Source: Elmis aenea
Taxonomy: Eukaryota > Arthropoda > Insecta > Coleoptera > Elmidae
DNA length: 64,000 bases
Direction of reading: 5' to 3'
Assembly: GCA_947652605.1 (NCBI GenBank)
Contig: OX393579.1
Span: forward strand, 39,810,970-39,874,969
The notes beneath the pieces were generated by a model. That model was not told where the DNA came from, did no database searches, and saw only the letters and a program-made list of their open reading frames with translations. Each line of letters opens with the position of its first letter. Position 1 is the first letter of the stretch. The translations under genes were made by a program, and so were the position numbers. Positions 60,095-64,000 of this stretch are shown one piece after another.

Positions 60095-61183
60095 CAATGA
60101 TGGCGAACCTTTTCAAGCCGGCGTGTCAAAATTTAAAAATCAGGTGATGCTACGCGAGGGGCGTGTCACCTACATATATCGTATTTTTCCGTGTATAAGA
60201 CGCTTCTGTTTATAAGACGATCCGTTATTACTCGAACCCAAAATTAAAATTTTTAATATACAAGACGTCCCCATGTCAAAACGACCCCTAATTTTTGGTT
60301 AAAAAATATCGTATTGTACCTAGACGTAAAAATAAGGTGAATGATAAACGATTATTGTTATTGTGGAATATCATAACAAATAAAAATTTTTATATTTGTA
60401 GTTTATTTAGAACAAAAAATTAAAACAAAAAAAATCTAACACATGTTATTTAATGACTGTTTTGGTGTTGTACTTTTAAAGCTAGCTCTTTTATGGAAGG
60501 TTTATAATTCGTACATTTTAAAGCTACGCATCAAGCAGCACTAACATCACCAACCAATCTATTCCTCCTGTCTGTTTTTATGTTATTTAGAGTCAAAAAC
60601 AAAGTTTCGCAGGAGTATGTTGATGAAAAATTGTCAGTATAGCTTTGGCAAGTCTTTTCAGAGCGTCAAAAGTTTCCGGGATAGAATTGCACACTTTCAG
60701 AATTTTGTTGTCAGAATTATAATTCCCGGATCCATGCAAGCAGTCTCGTTCAAGTGCTTCTAAATCGGATCTAAGATCAATAAATTTTTGCTTCCAGATT
60801 GGATTTTGCTAATTGCGTTTCCAAGCATTTTATACTAACCAATTGAACACATCTAACTTCAGATTTGTAAAAATTACTTCATCTGTATATTTTATAAAAT
60901 TTATTGTTCCTTCTATTTCTCTGAACTGCTCAAATGCATGACCAACTTCATAAATAATCCGCTCCGCTATAAACGAAGCAGTGTATGCTTGTACTTCCTC
61001 TTGCGGAGAATACCAAAACGAATGGCAAAGTAGCGCCTCCTGTGAAAACCTTCCTAATATAAATATTTTTTTTTTAAATAGTGATATGTGAAAAAAACAA
61101 TTGAACGAAATGTGCGTTGTGTGTCACCCAAAAAGGAGCGGCGTGTCACTGTTGACACGCGTGTCATAGGTTCGCCATCACTG
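60095..61183. mobile_element. hAT element (1.1 kb), TSD GTCTAGAG
   Basis: Ends CAATGATGGCGAACCTTTT / AGGTTCGCCATCACTG, perfect 8 bp duplication GTCTAGAG at 60087-60094 and 61184-61191. Carries a transposase remnant on the minus strand. Confidence 0.94.
60484..61055 (-). pseudogene. hAT transposase C-terminal remnant (ZBED/GTF2I-like type)
   Basis: Minus-strand reading includes EEVQAYTASFIAERI, LDVFNWLV, IDLRSDLEALERDCLHGSGN and, in a shifted frame, the dimerisation-type end SSTYSCETLFLTLNNIKTD followed by RRNRLVGDVSAA. The STYSCE-LF---N-IK---R-RL pattern is the hAT C-terminal signature. At least one frameshift and several stops; dead copy. Confidence 0.75.
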
Positions 61184-61993
61184 GTCTAGAGTCAATAGTT
61201 TTCGTAAAATTTACATTTTTATGAAAATTTTGAGCGATACAGCCCTTCAATTTTTTTTAACATGTAAGTTATTTAAAAAGGTAGTAGAATGTCGTTTAAA
61301 AATATTATACAGGGTGTGTTTTACGCTTGGTCAAACTTGTGAAACTTTAAACATCGATAACTCAGTTTTCTTAAATACAACATGCCATTTGTTTTTACAT
61401 ACAGGTATTCTTGTAGAAAATTTGATTGTCTTTCTAAAACATTAACCATGTTTTATACCTAAAACTAATATTTTTCGAGATATCGCGATTTTATTGTAAA
61501 TTATTAGAGTAACGTAATATTTTCGAGTAGGCTATGAAGCTAGACAGCGGTAATTTTAAAACAATTGAAAGATGAAAACAAGAAAGTTATAATATTATCT
61601 TTTTCTTTCGAATTTTCGAAATTAGTTATAATGTAGATTAATTTTACCAGTCTTACGTTTATATCGAGATTTCTTATCAGGGCCACAATATTTTTCATAT
61701 AATTGATTTTGATCGTTTGCAAAGTCCTAAAAACCGATTGATAATGTATTGAGTACGCGAAAAGAACGCTGATTAAACAAAAGTCACTGACCAGTCTTAT
61801 TTTTAAATTTTAAAAAACGGTTAGGGTTGAAACCGTTTCCGGTTCAACCAATAGTCATACTGTAGAAACCCAAAAAATAGTTTATCGGATTTAGTAATTG
61901 TCCCATCACACTGGTCCAATGAATAAATGCATAGGTATCTAATTTTAAGAAACCTCGATTTAAACGTAAAAATGGTAAAATTACATCTAAATT

Positions 61994-62141
61994 GTAGAAT
62001 GGAGGCTTTCACGGCCGTTGTCTGATGAGTGGGTGGTTTTCGGGTTGTGCCGTGTGGAATTCTGAAGAAGTCGTCAGCATGGACGACGAAACGTCAAGCA
62101 TTAATAATTCCACACGGCACAACCCGAAAACCACCCACTCA
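61994..62141. mobile_element. 148 bp Penelope/retrozyme-like insertion, 12 bp TSD
   Basis: Flanked by TACATCTAAATT at 61982-61993 and 62142-62153. It is a 35 bp inverted repeat (TGAGTGGGTGGTTTTCGGGT... and its mirror) around a hammerhead-like core. It starts GTAGAATGGAGGCTTTCACG and has no coding capacity. The long, exact target duplication shows retro-type insertion; the sequence resembles terminal segments of Penelope-like elements. Confidence 0.8.
62062..62095 (+). other. Hammerhead-ribozyme-like core
   Basis: CTGAAGA at 62062-62068 fits CUGANGA; GTCGTC (62070-62075) pairs with GACGAC (62082-62087) as stem II, loop AGCATG; GAAACGTC follows (62088-62095). One extra A at 62069 between core and stem II departs from the consensus. 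Confidence 0.6.
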
Positions 62142-62741
62142 TACATCTAAATTATTAGAAATGTCGAAAATAAGTAAGGAAAAGATAATATCATAATTAT
62201 CTTTCAATTGTTTTAAAATTATCGCTGTTTACCTTCATAGCCTACTCGAAAATATTACGTTACTCTAATAATTTACAATAAAATCGCGATATCTCGAAAA
62301 ATATTAGTTTTAGGTATAAAACATGGTTAACGTTTTAGAAAGACAATCAAATTTTCTAAAAGAATATGTAAAAACAAATGGCATGTTGTATTTAAGAAAA
62401 TTGAGTTATCGATGTTTAAAGTTTCACAAGTTTGACCAAACGTAAAAAACACCCTGTATAATATTTTTAAAATGTAGCTAGCGCAAAGTGTTAATTAATA
62501 TATTTTCAATCTAATTTTTAAACGAAATTCTACTGCCTTTTTAAATAACTTACATGTTATAAAAAATTGAAAGTGCTGTATCGTTCAAAATTTTCATAAA
62601 AGTGTAAATTTTACGAAAACGGTTGACTTAAGACCCATTTAACTTTTTACATTTTTTAAACTTAATTTTAAGAGGAATCCAAAGTTGAAGAGCTATACGG
62701 TTTCTACCCCCGGAAGTAAGCAATTAGAGACACCAAGACTT

Positions 62742-62820
62742 GCCTGATCTTGCAAGACATCTCGCAAGACGTGCCTGATCTTGCAAGACGTGCCTGATCT
62801 TGCAAGACGTGGCTGATCTT
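62742..62820. repeat. 19 bp tandem repeat (GCCTGATCTTGCAAGACGT)n
   Basis: Two exact 19 bp units at 62773-62791 and 62792-62810, preceded by a longer variant (62742-62772, with ATCTCGCAAGAC inserted) and followed by a partial unit. Starts soon after the end of the large hairpin. Confidence 0.85.
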
Positions 62821-63941
62821 ATACGTCTCGAAGTCGCGTAGCTGCTTGGATGCGTATGCTGTCTTGAGATTCAGACTGGCGGGTAATAATCCTGAGTATG
62901 CATGCGACTGCATACAGGAAGTGTGTGCACGCTGTATGACGATCGTAAACATTGTGGGTGTGTAATGAGCGCAACGTGGAATTAGTCTGTTAATTATTAC
63001 GCATTGATACTTCCAGAATAACAACTGAAACAATGCAGCAAGTGCATTTATAATCGTTGTTGCAGAAATTGTGAACAAGAAGATAATCAATGTGAAAGGC
63101 TCATATTTTTATCTAAGGCATTTTACCTTTATTTTCCGTTTATGATATTCGATAAACTAACATAAATTAGTTATTGGATTTAAGATGCTAATAATTACTT
63201 TCATTATACACTGAAGCATATGTTACATTTAAACAAAGATAGTATACCTATTGGTGTTTGGTTCTTGGTTTTGCTGGAAGTGACCCAAAAATGCTGATAT
63301 GTAGACACTTGAGATATACAGTTCATATTCGACAGTCTTAGTAAAAGTTGTTAGAATTATACGTTACGTGTATGTGATGCTGTGTGGTCATTAAAAGTGT
63401 TGGCATTGTGTAGTGCATGCATTATGCAGTTATATTAGATAGAGTATTATGTAACACTGCTGTTATTGGGGATTATTATGTTATTGTGTTTATTTGTGCT
63501 ATTGTGTGTTGGATTGCAATCATTTGGTAATGTACTAATCGTGCTGCTAATTTCTCTCCATTTCTCCATACAGAGTGCTGGGGGGGTAGTGAGCTTACGG
63601 GTCCACCTCCCGGCTGTAGGTGCCCTATGGGGGGTGCCCCCATGAGGGTACACCTGGGTGATGAGGCGCTTTAAGCGTGGGGATCCGGATGTACACCAGA
63701 GGGTCCACCCAGGTGCCATCAAAGCATGCCAACGGTACCCAACGTGACCAGAGAGTCTGATAGTTGTCCAGGTTGCTGATCCGGATTGTTGTCCAGGAGT
63801 TGTACTGGACTAGATCCAGGGTGTGTGTTGATACACATGCTAATTTATATAATGCGTGGGACGCCATGCTTTGCCTATCAGCTTTGTGTGCGAGAGACCA
63901 CCTTGTTGCTTTATGCTTGGCTTTATTGGAGATGTGTGTGT
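62821..63941. other. GC-richer block of unknown identity
   Basis: 63570-63860 is clearly more GC-rich than the rest of the window, with GGGTCCACC/GGTGGACC-like and CCATGAGGGTACACC segments. Frames on both strands are short and show no family I recognise. It could be the 5' region of a retrotransposon, but nothing proves it. Confidence 0.35.
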
Positions 63942-64000
63942 TAGGGGTGGGCGATATATCGATATAATTTTGATATCGACATATCGATGTCCGATATATC
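63942..64000. mobile_element. Left end of a hAT element, cut by the window edge
   Basis: TAGGGGTGGGCGATATATCG followed by ATATCGATAT-type repeats; this end sequence is familiar from insect hAT elements. The other end and the target duplication lie outside. Confidence 0.6.

Larger units (their letters stand above)
59960..62716. repeat. Large hairpin element (2.7 kb) with a hAT and a Penelope-type insert
   Basis: Left CGACTTCCGGTTCTACCGG, ACACCCTGTATATTTTTACA, GGATTCCTCTTAAAATTTAC; right arm 61960-62716 mirrors these (for example TAACGTAATATTTTCGAGTA at 61511 against TACTCGAAAATATTACGTTA at 62243). The left arm is split by a hAT (60095-61183), the right arm by 61994-62141. Confidence 0.85.

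Noticed and set aside
62704..63090. 128-codon minus-strand frame
   Set aside because: Its C-terminal half is translated from the 19 bp tandem repeat and the rest has no recognised features.
1..64000. CRISPR arrays, operons, ribosome binding sites
   Set aside because: The window is eukaryotic (spliced genes, TATA/Inr promoters); the repeats are transposon-derived, not regularly spaced arrays.

Overview
This is an AT-rich stretch of an animal genome. It has spliceosomal introns, metazoan genes, Penelope, jockey/I-like, hAT, piggyBac, PIF/Harbinger and mariner-type transposons, and very dense short-to-medium inverted repeats. The gene set (an AKAP10 orthologue, a GPR143 orthologue, small secreted proteins, a Gly/Tyr-rich secreted protein), introns as short as 52-72 bp, and TATA/Inr promoters of insect type point to an insect. 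A beetle is my best guess but is inference only. All gene models were read by eye from splice sites, reading phase and remembered family sequences; no search was run.

Layout. (1) 315-7485, plus strand: complete three-exon Akap10 (D-AKAP2) gene; its 5.3 kb second intron holds a 2.4 kb hairpin repeat with a hAT element inside it, plus a 175 bp hAT MITE. (2) 7.7-13.3 kb: intergenic, with two hairpin elements, one carrying a piggyBac-type MITE. (3) 13667-24368, minus strand: six-exon Gpr143 (OA1-type GPCR) gene, 363 residues; its introns hold hairpins, a 1.9 kb hAT, and a PIF/hAT/piggyBac-type insertion cluster. (4) 25.6-27.7 kb: hairpin with a nested hAT. (5) 28478-28982 and 34781-35245, minus strand: two related small secreted proteins (tandem duplicates), separated by a 5'-truncated Penelope-like element with a tRNA-like tail and a hammerhead-like motif, and by a 5'-truncated LINE that landed in a hairpin element. 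(6) 36.3-38.3 kb: decayed hAT with PIF and mariner MITEs inside. (7) 41570-46708, minus strand: two-exon gene for an 80-residue secreted peptide with a clear TATA/Inr promoter and a 4.9 kb repeat-filled intron. (8) 46.9-50.3 kb: two large hairpin elements. (9) 52742-54331, minus strand: intronless gene for a 529-residue Gly/Tyr/Asn-rich secreted protein. (10) 54.7-62.7 kb: hairpins with nested hATs and a 148 bp Penelope/retrozyme-like insertion. (11) 62.7-64.0 kb: a 19 bp tandem repeat, a GC-rich block of unknown origin, and the start of another hAT cut by the window edge.

The genes do not form a pathway. The most striking property of the window is its repeat architecture: at least ten long near-palindromes, many with ends resembling TACAGGGTG...CACCCTGTA or an inner CATGGGGATCTCG-type motif, repeatedly used as landing sites by other transposons. 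Many target-site duplications are still readable, so relative insertion order can be reconstructed.
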